Translations under genes and position numbers: made by a program
Source of the DNA: Bacillota bacterium
GTDB taxonomy: Bacteria > Bacillota > Clostridia > Lachnospirales > Cellulosilyticaceae
Assembly: GCA_023393125.1 (NCBI GenBank)
Contig: JAEWMQ010000038.1
Coordinates: 1-64,000, forward strand
Direction: 5' to 3'
Length of the DNA stretch: 64,000 nucleotides
Notes under the pieces: generated by a model
Seen by the model: the letters and a program-made list of their open reading frames with translations, nothing else
What the model was told of the DNA's origin: nothing
Databases searched by the model: none
In this document: positions 33,934-42,981 of the stretch, one piece after another
Layout of the letters: each line of letters starts with the position of its first letter
Numbering within the stretch: the first letter of the stretch is position 1

Positions 33934-34773
33934 TTATTCTTTACCCACTAATTCAATTAATGTGATTTCCGGTGGATTAAATAAGCGTGGCGGGATAATC
34001 TCTGCTGATAAACCTCTACTCACCACTAAATTAAATCCCTCTTCTTTATACAACCCACCCACATAATGCGGAAAAATCTTTTGATTAGCAGCAAAAAAAC
34101 CATTACTTAGATAAGGTATGCGAATGATGCCACCATGTGTATGACCAGCAATGATAAGATCAAAAGGTAGTTGTTTATAGACGCCTACTAAATCTGGCCT
34201 ATGAGTTAAAAGAATCTTATAACCCATTTCATGTTCTAGATCGTTAAAAGCCATCTTTGCCTGTGCTTCCCATAAACTTTCTTCTTCAAACCCTGCCACA
34301 TCATCTAATCCTGCTAAAATAACTTTTTTCCCTTTTACATTAAGCACCTTATACTCATGTTCTAAAACAGTTACCTGATACTTCCGCATAAACTGCTTAA
34401 TTTCCTTTATATGTCCAGACCAGTACTCGTGATTTCCTGTTACATAGTACATAGGTGCTACACCTTGAAGCCCTTCTAAAAGTAGCTCCATACCTGTAAT
34501 AGGCGCTTCATCATCTATCATATCGCCTACCATTACAATTATATCTGGTTTTGCTTTTTTTATTTTATCAATTAAATTCTGTTGCCCATGTCCATAAATA
34601 TGACTATGCAGGTCTGCTAAAGTAACAAGACGTAATTTTGTTTCAGAATCAAGCTTAGAGGTTTCAAATACATAAGGGCGAATAACTATACCATGATAAA
34701 AAGCTAGGGTAACTATGACTAGTACTACTATCAAAATACTCCGCTTGAGATAGAGCTTCATTTTATGACTCAT
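33934..34773 (-). CDS. Membrane-anchored metallophosphoesterase (YkuE/YaeI-like)
   Basis: A 279-residue protein with an N-terminal membrane anchor (SILIVVLVIVTLAFYHGIVI) and a calcineurin-like domain. The metal motifs are all present: DLHSHIYG, GDMIDD, GNHEYW, LTHRPD and GHTHGG. Relatives (YkuE, YaeI) are dimetal phosphodiesterases on the outer face of the membrane, some acting on lipid-linked phosphates. A GGAGG site is six bases before the ATG. The in vivo substrate is unknown. Confidence 0.92.
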   Translation of the reverse strand: MSHKMKLYLKRSILIVVLVIVTLAFYHGIVIRPYVFETSKLDSETKLRLVTLADLHSHIYGHGQQNLIDKIKKAKPDIIVMVGDMIDDEAPITGMELLLEGLQGVAPMYYVTGNHEYWSGHIKEIKQFMRKYQVTVLEHEYKVLNVKGKKVILAGLDDVAGFEEESLWEAQAKMAFNDLEHEMGYKILLTHRPDLVGVYKQLPFDLIIAGHTHGGIIRIPYLSNGFFAANQKIFPHYVGGLYKEEGFNLVVSRGLSAEIIPPRLFNPPEITLIELVGKE

Positions 34774-34886
34774 AGTAACCCTCCTTTGTTTCTTATCTCT
34801 TTACTTCTTATTTCTTTGTTTCTTATCTATAGTATGTACTATTTTTACTTAAAATTACCTTTCTTCTTTCATTTTTATTTAATAAC

Positions 34887-34933
34887 AAAAAACTACTGCA
34901 CACTTTATTCAGTCTTGCTGTGCAGTAGTTTTT
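34887..34933 (-). terminator. Terminator after the yjbR-like gene
   Basis: On the minus strand AAAAACTACTGCAC pairs with GTGCAGTAGTTTTTT across a loop of about 17 bases. It lies 18 bases past the yjbR-like stop. Confidence 0.85.
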
Positions 34934-34950
34934 ACTTCTTATTTCTTCTT

Positions 34951-35286
34951 TCATTTCTTTCTAGGATAAACTAACTCATGACTTTCTTTAATTAATTGCC
35001 ATAATAAGTCCTCTGAAAACGCTTCATCTAAGACAATAGAATTCCAGTGCTTTTTGTTCATATGATAAGCTGGTATAATCTGTGAATGCATTTCTCTTAA
35101 AAATTGTGCCTTTAACGGCTCACATTTCACATTAACATATAGCTTCCCTTGATGCCTAAAAATAAAAGCAAAACTTTTATGATTCTCCTTAATTCTTAGA
35201 GCTTGCCATTCTTCATCAAAAGGATAATCTAAATAAGCTCCTGGAAGTGTTAAACCAAAATCCTTAATTGTTTCTCTTGATATCAC
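34951..35286 (-). CDS. MmcQ/YjbR family protein
   Basis: The 111-residue protein matches the MmcQ/YjbR fold (CyaY-like): LTLPGAYLDYPFDEEWQALRI, FRHQGKLYVNVKCEP, the conserved MNKKHWNSIVLDE segment and the C-terminal LWQLIKESHELV. The family is called DNA-binding, but its role is unclear. The only usable start is GTG, with AAAGGAG 13 bases upstream, a long spacing, so the exact start is uncertain. It lies 29 bases after the sirtuin gene and is probably co-transcribed with it. Confidence 0.85.
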   Translation of the reverse strand: MISRETIKDFGLTLPGAYLDYPFDEEWQALRIKENHKSFAFIFRHQGKLYVNVKCEPLKAQFLREMHSQIIPAYHMNKKHWNSIVLDEAFSEDLLWQLIKESHELVYPRKK

Positions 35287-35315
35287 TTATTTTCTTTATC
35301 TCCTTTTACTGTAAG

Positions 35316-36053
35316 CTATAAGTTTGAAACAGCTTCGGCTAATACCTCATCAATACTCTCATTTATGACTAAATCAGCATTTTGATCTGCTGGTGTTTCA
35401 CTTTTATTAATGAGTACCAAGTTATCACCAGAAAAATAGTCAATTAACCCTGCTGCAGGATATACCACTAGTGAAGTTCCTCCAATAATTAAGGTGTCCG
35501 CCTTCGAAATAGCATGTACAGCCCCTGTAATTACTTCATTATCTAATCCTTCTTCATATAATACAACGTCTGGCTTTACAACCTCGCCACATTTCTCGCA
35601 CTTTGGAATGCCATCTGATTTTAATATATAGCCTGCATCATAAAAGGCATGACATCTGGTGCAATAATTTCGGTGTACTGACCCATGAAGTTCAAAAACA
35701 TTTTTACTTCCTGCCATCTGATGTAATCCATCAATATTCTGAGTTACAATAGCTTTTAATTTACCCATTTTTTCAAGCTCAGCCAGTGCAATATGACAAT
35801 TGTTCGGTTTAGCATTAGGATATACTAAATTCTTTTTGTAAAACTCAAAGAAATCATCTGGGTATCTAACAAAAAAAGTATGAGATACAAGTTGTTCTGG
35901 GGTAAATGATCTATTAAGCTTTTTACTAAACAAACCATCGGAGCTTCTAAAGTCCGGAATATTACTACTTGTAGAAACCCCTGCTCCTCCAAAGAAAACA
36001 ATATGATTACTACTTTTTAGAATTTCGGTAAGTTGTTCTATTTCTTTTGACAT
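35316..36053 (-). CDS. NAD-dependent protein deacylase (sirtuin)
   Basis: The 245-residue Sir2-family enzyme removes acyl groups from lysines using NAD. NAD-binding GAGVSTSSNIPDFRS lies near residues 23-37. QNIDGLHQMAG with the catalytic His in LHGSVHRN follows, and four zinc Cys (CTRC, CEKC) are present. IGGTSLVVYPAAGL closes the Rossmann fold. The chosen ATG has GGAG eight bases upstream; the longer frame has none. No Arg/Tyr pair of SIRT5-type desuccinylases is obvious, so it is likely a general deacetylase. Confidence 0.94.
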   Translation of the reverse strand: MSKEIEQLTEILKSSNHIVFFGGAGVSTSSNIPDFRSSDGLFSKKLNRSFTPEQLVSHTFFVRYPDDFFEFYKKNLVYPNAKPNNCHIALAELEKMGKLKAIVTQNIDGLHQMAGSKNVFELHGSVHRNYCTRCHAFYDAGYILKSDGIPKCEKCGEVVKPDVVLYEEGLDNEVITGAVHAISKADTLIIGGTSLVVYPAAGLIDYFSGDNLVLINKSETPADQNADLVINESIDEVLAEAVSNL

Positions 36054-36161
36054 AAGACCATCTCCATTGCTAATTGATAAATTCATTATAGCATATTTAT
36101 AACCTTAATGATTGAGGGCTTTAAATTAGCACTATCCATAGCCTATTAAAATCCATAAAGA

Positions 36162-36536
36162 TTAAAGAAGTTGTTTTGCTGATGTAGCTGTTATCTCTAA
36201 TACTCTATTAGCAAATGGGAATTTTTCTCGCATCATCTCAAATTCTAAACCTGAGTCAATAAATCTTGCTGTTCCTTCAACTAAGAAGCCTGTTCCTTGA
36301 TAATCATTGAAACCTAAAACTTCCTTACTACCAAAAGTTACTTTTACTCGATTATTTATATTAACATCCTTTTCTGTGCTACGAAGTCCAGCTGCTGGAA
36401 TTAGAATTCTTTCATCCTCTGTTACAACTAAATATGAGTTCCAAGTATTCGTTACATGTGGCTCATCTTCTCCCCATGATGTTATCGAAACTACGCCCTC
36501 GTGATTTAAAACTTCATAAAATTTTTCTGTAAACAT
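36162..36536 (-). CDS. FMN-binding protein, pyridoxamine 5'-phosphate oxidase-like
   Basis: The 124-residue split-barrel protein closely resembles the Desulfovibrio FMN-binding protein (same length, shared EVLxxEGVVxI, HVTNTWNSYLVV, GTGFLVEGTARF patterns). It would bind FMN as a dimer and take part in electron transfer or flavin-dependent detoxification. It has its own control region with an array of TTTATC sites and a divergent Rrf2-type regulator, which suggests redox or Fe-S-status control. No metal motif is visible. Confidence 0.9.
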   Translation of the reverse strand: MFTEKFYEVLNHEGVVSITSWGEDEPHVTNTWNSYLVVTEDERILIPAAGLRSTEKDVNINNRVKVTFGSKEVLGFNDYQGTGFLVEGTARFIDSGLEFEMMREKFPFANRVLEITATSAKQLL

Positions 36537-36562
36537 TTTGTGCTCCTTTTTTCTTTTATTAT

Positions 36563-36635
36563 GGATAATATTTATCCTCGATAACTTTTATCTATAATAA
36601 GATACTATTTATCTCCTCGTTTGTCAATATTTATC
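36563..36635. promoter_or_regulatory. Array of TTTATC boxes between the FMN-binding protein and rrf2-type genes
   Basis: Four TTTATC repeats begin at 36571, 36587, 36608 and 36630, spaced 16, 21 and 22 bases, close to two helical turns for the last two. The first belongs to a perfect palindrome GGATAA-TAT-TTATCC (36563-36577). The second lies in TATCT-ATAATA-AGATA. The layout suggests cooperative binding of a dimeric repressor, most simply the adjacent Rrf2 protein. Confidence 0.5.
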
Positions 36636-36677
36636 TCTTTATATCCGTTTAAATTATTGCACCTATCAATACTAGGG

Positions 36678-36706
36678 TTGAACAACTTCAATGAATACGC
36701 TATTAT
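36678..36706 (+). promoter_or_regulatory. Promoter of the rrf2-type regulator gene
   Basis: TTGAAC, 17 bases, TATTAT, 38 bases before the start codon. Confidence 0.65.
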
Positions 36707-36744
36707 TAAACAATATCAAAGCTAACATAAGGAGATAATAAAAT

Positions 36745-37248
36745 ATGAAATTCTCAGTAGGAGTAGAATATGCTCTACATTGCTTACTATATATGGTGAA
36801 TTTAGAGGACAGTAAATCTGTTAGAATACGTGACTTAGCTACATTTCAAGGAATATCAGAAACTTATTTATCAAAGATATATGCCAAACTGACTAAGTCT
36901 GGCATCATCAAATCTGTTTCGGGTGTGAAGGGTGGCTATGCTTTAGCTAGAGATCCTGAAAAAATAACATTTTGGGATATTGTTGAATCAGTAGAAGGTA
37001 ATGAACATTTCTTTCAATGTGCAGAGATTAGGCAAAACAACATTTTATTGGATAAGGATAATCTGCCAGATACACATACTAAATGTCCTTGTTTAATAAA
37101 AGTGGTCATGCTAGAAGCCGAAAATGAAATGAAAAAATATCTAGAGGGTAAAACTTTAGCATGGTTATATGATGAAGTTTATAATCACACTCTACCAAAG
37201 GCCATGAAAGATGCAACTCTTGAATGGTTTGGTAACACCATAAATTAA
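36745..37248 (+). CDS. Rrf2 family transcriptional regulator
   Basis: The 167-residue protein has an N-terminal winged helix (MKFSVGVEYALHCLLYM, ISETYLSKIYAKLTKSG, GVKGGYALAR) typical of Rrf2 proteins. The cluster-type cysteines are present as one in FFQCAEI and two in TKCPCLIK, the same general pattern as IscR/NsrR. It may therefore sense iron-sulfur status, nitric oxide or redox state. It is divergent from the FMN-binding protein gene and has an AAGGAG site before the ATG. The C-terminal extension (about 130-167) is longer than in IscR and unassigned. Confidence 0.9.
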   Translation: MKFSVGVEYALHCLLYMVNLEDSKSVRIRDLATFQGISETYLSKIYAKLTKSGIIKSVSGVKGGYALARDPEKITFWDIVESVEGNEHFFQCAEIRQNNILLDKDNLPDTHTKCPCLIKVVMLEAENEMKKYLEGKTLAWLYDEVYNHTLPKAMKDATLEWFGNTIN

Positions 37249-37253
37249 TTCAA

Positions 37254-37295
37254 ACAAAACAAAGCACAGATAAAATTGTCTGTGCTTTGTTTTGT
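37254..37295 (+). terminator. Terminator of the rrf2-type gene
   Basis: ACAAAACAAAGCACAGA, an 8-base loop, and TCTGTGCTTTGTTTTGT form a 17-bp perfect stem just after the stop codon. It would also work for minus-strand transcripts arriving from spo0A. Confidence 0.9.
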
Positions 37296-37348
37296 ACTCT
37301 TTTAATGCTTAGGTTACAAATCTCCCCTCTGTAAAAAAATTTTTTATG

Positions 37349-37454
37349 CCAACAAAGTCCTAATATTTGTAGATTTTACAATCTATAAATATTAGGACTT
37401 TGTTGGTCAGATTTAAAACTGTTTATCGGTTTTATTGCCGATTTTAAACAGTTT
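37349..37454 (-). terminator. Tandem hairpins downstream of spo0A
   Basis: In minus-strand order, the first hairpin is AAACTG...CAGTTT type (37416-37429 with 37438-37454, one 3-base bulge) with no T-run. The second is a 27-bp stem with one G-T mismatch (37349-37375 with 37380-37406), followed by ATAAAAAATTTTTTT. The second is the likely terminator. The first has no clear job. Confidence 0.6.
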
Positions 37455-37508
37455 ATTGGTCTATTTTTTCTAAATACTACTTACTTCAAACCCTTGCTCC
37501 CCAAAACT

Positions 37509-38336
37509 TTACCCCACTTGCATTTCAAGACGAAGTCTATCAGCAATTAATGCAATAAATTCTGAATTAGTGGGTTTACCTTTGCCGTTGTTTACTGTAT
37601 AACCAAAGAGTTTATCAATGGTATCCATCTTACCACGGCTCCATGCTACTTCAATAGCATGACGAATAGCACGTTCTACACGGCTTGGTGTTGTATTATA
37701 CTGTTTTGCAATATTAGGATATAGTTGCTTGGTAATGGAATTAAGGATTTCCATGTCATTAATAACCATAATAATTGCATCTCTTAAATATTGATAACCT
37801 TTTATATGTGCCGGTACACCAATTTCATGAATAACACTAGTTACCTCAGTTTCTAACGTATGTGCTGTTGGCATTCCTTTTGATTTTGGAAGTAGTTGTC
37901 TAGAATTAGTTAACGTTGACGTACTTGTTTTGATAGAATTACTACTAGATAATGTCGTTTTCTTCAGTTGACGAATACGATTAACTAATGTCTCCATATC
38001 AAAAGGTTTAACTATATAATATTCCGCACCTAAAGCAAGTGCCCTTTCTGTAATTTTATCTTGTCCTACTGCTGAAAGCATAACAAATAATGGTCTTTTA
38101 TCAAGCTGTATAGAATCAATTCGTTCTAATACACCAATTCCATCTAAATATGGCATAATAACATCCAAGATAACAATATCTGGTGCTACTTCTTGAATTA
38201 ACTTGCAAGCTTCTTCACCATTGCTTGCTGCACTCACAACTTCCATATCTTCTTGTCTATTGATAAATTCCATTAAGATATCAGAAAAATCTTTGTTGTC
38301 ATCTGCTATCAATATTTTCATTTTTTGATCGAACAA
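37509..38336 (-). CDS. spo0A: Stage 0 sporulation response regulator Spo0A
   Basis: Master regulator of sporulation entry. The 275-residue protein has a CheY-like receiver (Asp12-Asp13, phosphoacceptor Asp58 in [12 protein letters not shown], Ser88, Lys110) and a C-terminal Spo0A DNA-binding domain (about 165-275) with the recognition region [22 protein letters not shown] was chosen as the start because GGGGGGA lies six bases before it and the N-terminal length then matches clostridial Spo0A. An ATG five codons later has no ribosome binding site. It is last in the nusB-to-spo0A cluster, next to spoIVB as in other sporulating Firmicutes, and has its own promoter. Confidence 0.97.
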   Translation of the reverse strand: MFDQKMKILIADDNKDFSDILMEFINRQEDMEVVSAASNGEEACKLIQEVAPDIVILDVIMPYLDGIGVLERIDSIQLDKRPLFVMLSAVGQDKITERALALGAEYYIVKPFDMETLVNRIRQLKKTTLSSSNSIKTSTSTLTNSRQLLPKSKGMPTAHTLETEVTSVIHEIGVPAHIKGYQYLRDAIIMVINDMEILNSITKQLYPNIAKQYNTTPSRVERAIRHAIEVAWSRGKMDTIDKLFGYTVNNGKGKPTNSEFIALIADRLRLEMQVG

Positions 38337-38382
38337 GAGAAATCCCCCCAAACAATATTTTTTTAATCTTGCGACTAAATGT

Positions 38383-38411
38383 ATTATATTAAATAATTAG
38401 AAAAATAGCAA
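38383..38411 (-). promoter_or_regulatory. spo0A promoter
   Basis: On the minus strand, TTGCTA, 17 bases, TATAAT, ending about 47 bases before the start codon. A degenerate 0A-box-like GTCGCAA follows, but the match is too poor to claim. Confidence 0.6.
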
Positions 38412-38452
38412 TACCATTTTTTGTAATATTTATTTTTATTTTACATATATTT

Positions 38453-39739
38453 CTATCTTTTTTCATTATTAATCATATTTTCAATAAAAATACCATAGCC
38501 TCTTGTAGGGTCTTGAATAAATACATGAGTTACTGCACCTATTAATTTACCATCTTGCAAAATAGGACTTCCACTCATCCCTTGAACAATACCACTCGTT
38601 AGTTTTAGTAATTCTTCATCTACAATCTTAATAACCATGCTTTTAGATGGTTCATTACTATATTTAGAAACCTTTTGGAGTTCTACTTCATATTCTTTAA
38701 CACCGTCGCCTGTTAAATCAACTAAAATACTTGCTTTTCCTTCATGTACTTCATCTTGAAAGGCAATAGGCATAGCTTCACACTCTTGTTTCATAATAAC
38801 ATCTTGATTAACTGTCCCATAAATCCCCAATGCATTATTTTGATCAATCTCACCAATAATACTTTCTTTTTCGTAGTCAATAACACCACTAATTTCCCCA
38901 GGCGTCCCTTTTTGTCCTTTTTTAATATGAGTAATGGAAGCTTCCATTACTTGCCCATTCTTAACAGGAATTAAACGATGGGTATCTGCATCTGTTATAC
39001 CATGGCCCAAAGCACCAAATGCCCCATTTTTAGGATGAATATACGTAATCGTTCCTATACCTTGAGTACTATCTTTAATCCAAAGTCCAATTTTAAACAC
39101 TTCTTCTGATTCTGAATAAAATGGCTTAATCTCAACCTCTTTTTCTATTCCTCTCCTGATTAATTTTAATTGTACTGGCCCTTCTTTATTTTCTTCTATA
39201 TAATTTCTCAGGTCTTCCTTTGTTTCTAATGCTGCTCCATTACAAGATACAATTAAATCTCCAGTTTCAATTACACCTTTACAAGGTGAAACCTGCTCAC
39301 CATTCGTTTCAAATTCTCCTATACCTAGCACCAAAATTCCTGCTGTGTTAACCTTAATACCTACTACTTGACCACAGGGAATAAGCTCCTGATAAGGAAT
39401 TGCTTCTACTGCTACAGTTTTTAGTGGAATGACACCCAAAAAAGAGAGGGTAACATCTGTGCGTCCCTCATTCATCATAGTGACATATAAAGGTTTATTT
39501 AAATCAATTGCACCTGTTTCTACTAAGCCATTTTTTGTATCTTTAATAATTAAATTGCCATCTTGCATCAGATTAGCTTTTAATGGAATATCGAAATTAA
39601 AGAGATGCTCTTGCCCTGCTATAATTCGAATTTCCGAAGGTAGATAAAAATAGGAGACAATTAAAGGTATACTTAGTAAAAGAATTATACTAGTTAACAT
39701 ACCTATCCATAATATAGGTTTTTTCTTTTTATGTTTCAT
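38453..39739 (-). CDS. spoIVB: SpoIVB peptidase (stage IV sporulation)
   Basis: Forespore-made serine protease of family S55 that is secreted into the intermembrane space and cleaves SpoIVFA to activate pro-sigma-K. The 428-residue protein has an N-terminal membrane anchor (PILWIGMLTSIILLLSIPLI), a PDZ domain (about 120-205: GIKVNTAGILVLGIGEFETN), and an S55 peptidase domain. The domain carries His in LGHGITDADTH and the nucleophile Ser in GIVQGMSGSPI. It lies between recN and spo0A, the position conserved in Bacillus and Clostridium. Confidence 0.96.
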   Translation of the reverse strand: MKHKKKKPILWIGMLTSIILLLSIPLIVSYFYLPSEIRIIAGQEHLFNFDIPLKANLMQDGNLIIKDTKNGLVETGAIDLNKPLYVTMMNEGRTDVTLSFLGVIPLKTVAVEAIPYQELIPCGQVVGIKVNTAGILVLGIGEFETNGEQVSPCKGVIETGDLIVSCNGAALETKEDLRNYIEENKEGPVQLKLIRRGIEKEVEIKPFYSESEEVFKIGLWIKDSTQGIGTITYIHPKNGAFGALGHGITDADTHRLIPVKNGQVMEASITHIKKGQKGTPGEISGVIDYEKESIIGEIDQNNALGIYGTVNQDVIMKQECEAMPIAFQDEVHEGKASILVDLTGDGVKEYEVELQKVSKYSNEPSKSMVIKIVDEELLKLTSGIVQGMSGSPILQDGKLIGAVTHVFIQDPTRGYGIFIENMINNEKR

Positions 39740-39848
39740 TTTTCCACTTCCTATGTTTTTTCGCTCTTATTCATAAAATATCCTTTTTTAAGGGCATTTA
39801 TACAGTTAAACTACTTTTCATAGAAATTTGCTTTAAAAACTCACATTA

Positions 39849-39900
39849 TAAAAATAGGATGCACAAAATCTTTATTAAGATTTTGCGCATCCTATTTTTA
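39849..39900 (-). terminator. Terminator after recN
   Basis: On the minus strand AAAAATAGGATGCGCAAAATCTT and AAGATTTTGTGCATCCTATTTTTA-type arms form a stem of about 22 bp with one mismatch, flanked by A- and T-runs (each arm is paraphrased; positions are 39849-39871 and 39876-39900). It isolates spoIVB from the upstream genes. Confidence 0.9.
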
Positions 39901-39944
39901 GCTAGCATATCATATCTAAATAACCTTTTTATAATATCAAAAAC

Positions 39945-41633
39945 TTACATTAATTGTTTTTTATAAAGTGTTGCTCTTGTTTTTATTTCTACTGCACTCT
40001 TAAGCGTACTTTCTGTTACGATGCCACCCATTAACCTACATAATTCCTCATGTATAGCCGTCTCCTTAAGCTCTTCTAAATGAGTAGTCGTACTGGCTTC
40101 TGATACTTGCTTTTCAATAAGAAAATGAGTATCTCCCATAGCTGCAATTTGAGGTAAATGTGTAATACAGAGCACTTGTCTTGCTTTAGCAATAACAGCT
40201 AACTTTTCTGCCACTTTCTGAGCTGCCACACCACTAATACCGGTATCAATTTCATCAAAAATAACTGTATTAATCGTATCTCCTAATACAAGTACCGTCT
40301 TAATAGCAAGCATTACTCTAGAAATTTCTCCTCCCGATGCAATTTTAGATAAAGGATGTAAATCCTCACCTAGGTTCGTTCGAATAAGAAACTCAACATC
40401 ATTTTGACCATAACTATTAAAAGTCTCAAGATCATTAATGGCTACTTCAAATTTAGCATAGGGCATTTGCAGATCATGTAAATGATCATCTATGGCAACT
40501 TCTATTTTACTTGCTATAGCACGTCTTTCTTGTGACAATTCTGCCCCTAGACATTTTAAATCAGCCTCTAAAGTAACTAATTCTTTCTCTAAATTCTCTT
40601 TATTATGTTCATTGGCCTCTAATTCCTCTAATTCTCTTTCACATTCTGCTTTATAATCTAAAATTTCTTCAATAGAACTTCCATACTTTTGTTTTAACCT
40701 ATAAATTAAATCTAATCTATTTTGTACTTCTAATAAAAGCTCTGGTGAATATTCTACTTGATCCGCAAAGCGCCTTATCTGATAAGTTGCATCTTGAAGC
40801 TCTGCTTGAATAGATAAAAATTGATCATATAAGGTTTTAATTTCTGCTGTAATATCACTAATATCTTGAAGTGCATGAATTGCCTTTCCTAATAATAGAG
40901 TAGCACTTGTTTCACTTTCACCATCTAAAAAATCATAAGATTTTTGGCATTGCATTATAATTTTTTCAGCATGAGATAAAATCTCATATTGTTCTTTCAA
41001 ATTTTCCTCTTCATCTTTTTTTAACTTAGCGCTTCCAATTTCATTAATTTGAAAAGATAACATATCTCTAAGTTGCAACTTTTTGCGATCATTATCTCCT
41101 ATTTTTTGAAGATTTGTTTTTACACTTTGCCAACGTTCATAGCACTTTCTATAGGCCTCTTTCTTTTTAGCAAAGCTTTTTTCTCCAAAGCTATCTAATA
41201 GATGAATATGACTAGCAATATCTAAAAGAGATTGAGGTTCATGCTGACCATGAACGTCTATAAGTAAACTAGAAAGTTCCTTCACCATCTGTCTTGTTAC
41301 CACACTGCCATTTACTTTATAAATGGTACGTCCAGATTGATAAATCACACGTTCTAAAATAATTTCATTGGTTTGAGTAGGAATTTCATGTTCTTTTAAG
41401 TAATTCGTTCCCATTCCTATTTGATCGTCAAAGCAAAGGGTAACACTAGCCACATCTTGTCCTTTTCTAATAATCTGCTTTGAACTACGATTGCCAATAG
41501 CAAACTGTATGGAATCGATAAGCATAGACTTTCCGGCACCCGTTTCTCCTGTAAAGATATTCAGTTTAGAATCCAAATTAAGCTCCACTTCTTCTATAAG
41601 TGCTATGTTAATGGCTTTTATATATGTTAACAT
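39945..41633 (-). CDS. recN: DNA repair protein RecN
   Basis: SMC-like ATPase involved in early handling of double-strand breaks. The 562-residue protein has N-terminal Walker A TGETGAGKSMLIDS, a long coiled-coil middle (about 155-370) and a C-terminal ABC signature IASGGEISRVMLAIK with Walker B VIFDEIDTGISG. Length is normal. It follows argR by 16 bases, the conserved clostridial arrangement. Confidence 0.97.
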   Translation of the reverse strand: MLTYIKAINIALIEEVELNLDSKLNIFTGETGAGKSMLIDSIQFAIGNRSSKQIIRKGQDVASVTLCFDDQIGMGTNYLKEHEIPTQTNEIILERVIYQSGRTIYKVNGSVVTRQMVKELSSLLIDVHGQHEPQSLLDIASHIHLLDSFGEKSFAKKKEAYRKCYERWQSVKTNLQKIGDNDRKKLQLRDMLSFQINEIGSAKLKKDEEENLKEQYEILSHAEKIIMQCQKSYDFLDGESETSATLLLGKAIHALQDISDITAEIKTLYDQFLSIQAELQDATYQIRRFADQVEYSPELLLEVQNRLDLIYRLKQKYGSSIEEILDYKAECERELEELEANEHNKENLEKELVTLEADLKCLGAELSQERRAIASKIEVAIDDHLHDLQMPYAKFEVAINDLETFNSYGQNDVEFLIRTNLGEDLHPLSKIASGGEISRVMLAIKTVLVLGDTINTVIFDEIDTGISGVAAQKVAEKLAVIAKARQVLCITHLPQIAAMGDTHFLIEKQVSEASTTTHLEELKETAIHEELCRLMGGIVTESTLKSAVEIKTRATLYKKQLM

Positions 41634-41649
41634 ATTGATTCCTCCTTAA

Positions 41650-42108
41650 TTATGAATTCAGAATATCTTTAAACTGATCAATAACTGCTTTAATATGGTC
41701 TTCGTGTTTTACTAAACAAAAAATAGTATCATCTCCTGCTAAGGTTCCTATAATTTCTTCCATATTGAAGGCATCTACAGCTGCTGCAACAGCATTTCCC
41801 ATACCTACTAAAGTACGAATAACAATGGTATTACCCGCATAATCAATGTTAACAAAGGCATCTTTAAAGACACGAATGACCTTTTCTGATACTTGTTGCT
41901 CTACATTAGAAAGGGACACATATTTCTGTCCACCTGCTTTAGTTGCTACTTTAGTTAATTTAAGTTCTCTAATATCTCTTGAAACCGTAGCTTGTGTAAT
42001 ACTAAACCCTTCATTTTTTAAAGCCTCCGCTAAATCCTCTTGGGTCTCTATTTCTGATTTTTGAATAAGGCTTAAAATTTTGGATTGTCTCTGTTCTTTC
42101 ATTCCCAT
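41650..42108 (-). CDS. argR: Arginine repressor ArgR
   Basis: The 152-residue regulator represses arginine synthesis and activates catabolism with arginine as corepressor. The N-terminal winged helix (QSKILSLIQKSEIETQEDLA, SITQATVSRDIRELKL) and the C-terminal hexamer and arginine-binding domain (GTLAGDDTIFCLVK with the key Asp pair) are intact. Two in-frame ATGs (codons 1 and 3) are both possible. It starts two bases after the nadK stop, so translation is coupled. Confidence 0.96.
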   Translation of the reverse strand: MGMKEQRQSKILSLIQKSEIETQEDLAEALKNEGFSITQATVSRDIRELKLTKVATKAGGQKYVSLSNVEQQVSEKVIRVFKDAFVNIDYAGNTIVIRTLVGMGNAVAAAVDAFNMEEIIGTLAGDDTIFCLVKHEDHIKAVIDQFKDILNS

Positions 42109-42110
42109 AT

Positions 42111-42968
42111 TTACCTTCTCCTCTCTACAATTTTTTCACGAAGTATATCAAAAAACTTACGTTCAGACAATTTAATAAGTTTAGTTACCTGAGGTGCTCT
42201 CTCAATATTCACCACATGTTGAGGTGTCAAATACATTTTAAGTCTGCCATCAATGCTAAGTGCCATATCCTTGGCTTCCTCTAGTGTTGCAATCTGAATC
42301 GTATCGTGATCTGAAAGAATAATAGACTTGGCATATAAGGTATGAGGACAAATAGGCGTCACTACATAAGTATTAGCGTGTGGTACTAAGATAGGACCTC
42401 CTGCAGAAAGATTATAAGCTGTAGATCCTGTCGGTGATGATACAATCATACCATCTGCAGGATAAATATCGCATAACTCATTGTTAATGCGAATTTCAAA
42501 TTCTACCAAACGCGCGAAGCTTCCTCTTGTTACATTAATATCATTTAAAGCATGAAAAACATATTTTTTATCTTCTGGACTTATAATAGTTGCTCTAAGC
42601 ATCATACGCTCTTCTATTTCATAAATCCCTCCTAAAAGCTTTTCCAGTGATACTTCTATCTCTTGTGGTTCTATATCTGCTAAAAATCCCAAACGTCCTA
42701 GATTCACTCCTACAATAGGGATGTTCTTCATACTAGCCGCTTCTGCTACGCTTAATATAGTCCCATCTCCACCAATTACAATTAAACTATCGCAGATTTC
42801 ATACAGCTCAGTTTCACTTACGGCAATTGTATGGGACTCTAAATGTATAGCTATATCAGGCGTTGTATATGCTGATAAATTATTTTCGTTAAACCATGCT
42901 GCAATACGCTCTGTTACCTTTAAATCAGTATCCTTTAACTTATTAGGAATAATACCTATATGCCTCAT
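42111..42968 (-). CDS. nadK: NAD kinase
   Basis: Phosphorylates NAD to NADP. The roughly 285-residue protein contains the GGDGT motif (LIVIGGDGTILSVAEAA), GVNLGRLGFLAD and the SSPTGSTAYNLSAGGPIL signature. The ATG starting MRHIGIIPNK has GGGGGG five bases upstream and lies 13 bases after the tlyA stop. An upstream ATG nine codons earlier overlaps tlyA and lacks a site. Confidence 0.96.
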   Translation of the reverse strand: MRHIGIIPNKLKDTDLKVTERIAAWFNENNLSAYTTPDIAIHLESHTIAVSETELYEICDSLIVIGGDGTILSVAEAASMKNIPIVGVNLGRLGFLADIEPQEIEVSLEKLLGGIYEIEERMMLRATIISPEDKKYVFHALNDINVTRGSFARLVEFEIRINNELCDIYPADGMIVSSPTGSTAYNLSAGGPILVPHANTYVVTPICPHTLYAKSIILSDHDTIQIATLEEAKDMALSIDGRLKMYLTPQHVVNIERAPQVTKLIKLSERKFFDILREKIVERRR

Positions 42969-42981
42969 CCTATCCCCCCAT

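Noticed and set aside
34785..34830. Direct repeats TTTGTTTCTTATCT upstream of the phosphoesterase gene
   Set aside because: They are part of a pyrimidine-rich low-complexity stretch, and chance slippage is the simpler explanation.
38337..38382. Spo0A box (GTCGCAA) in the spo0A leader
   Set aside because: Only a partial match to TGTCGAA in a single copy. Too weak to report as a site.
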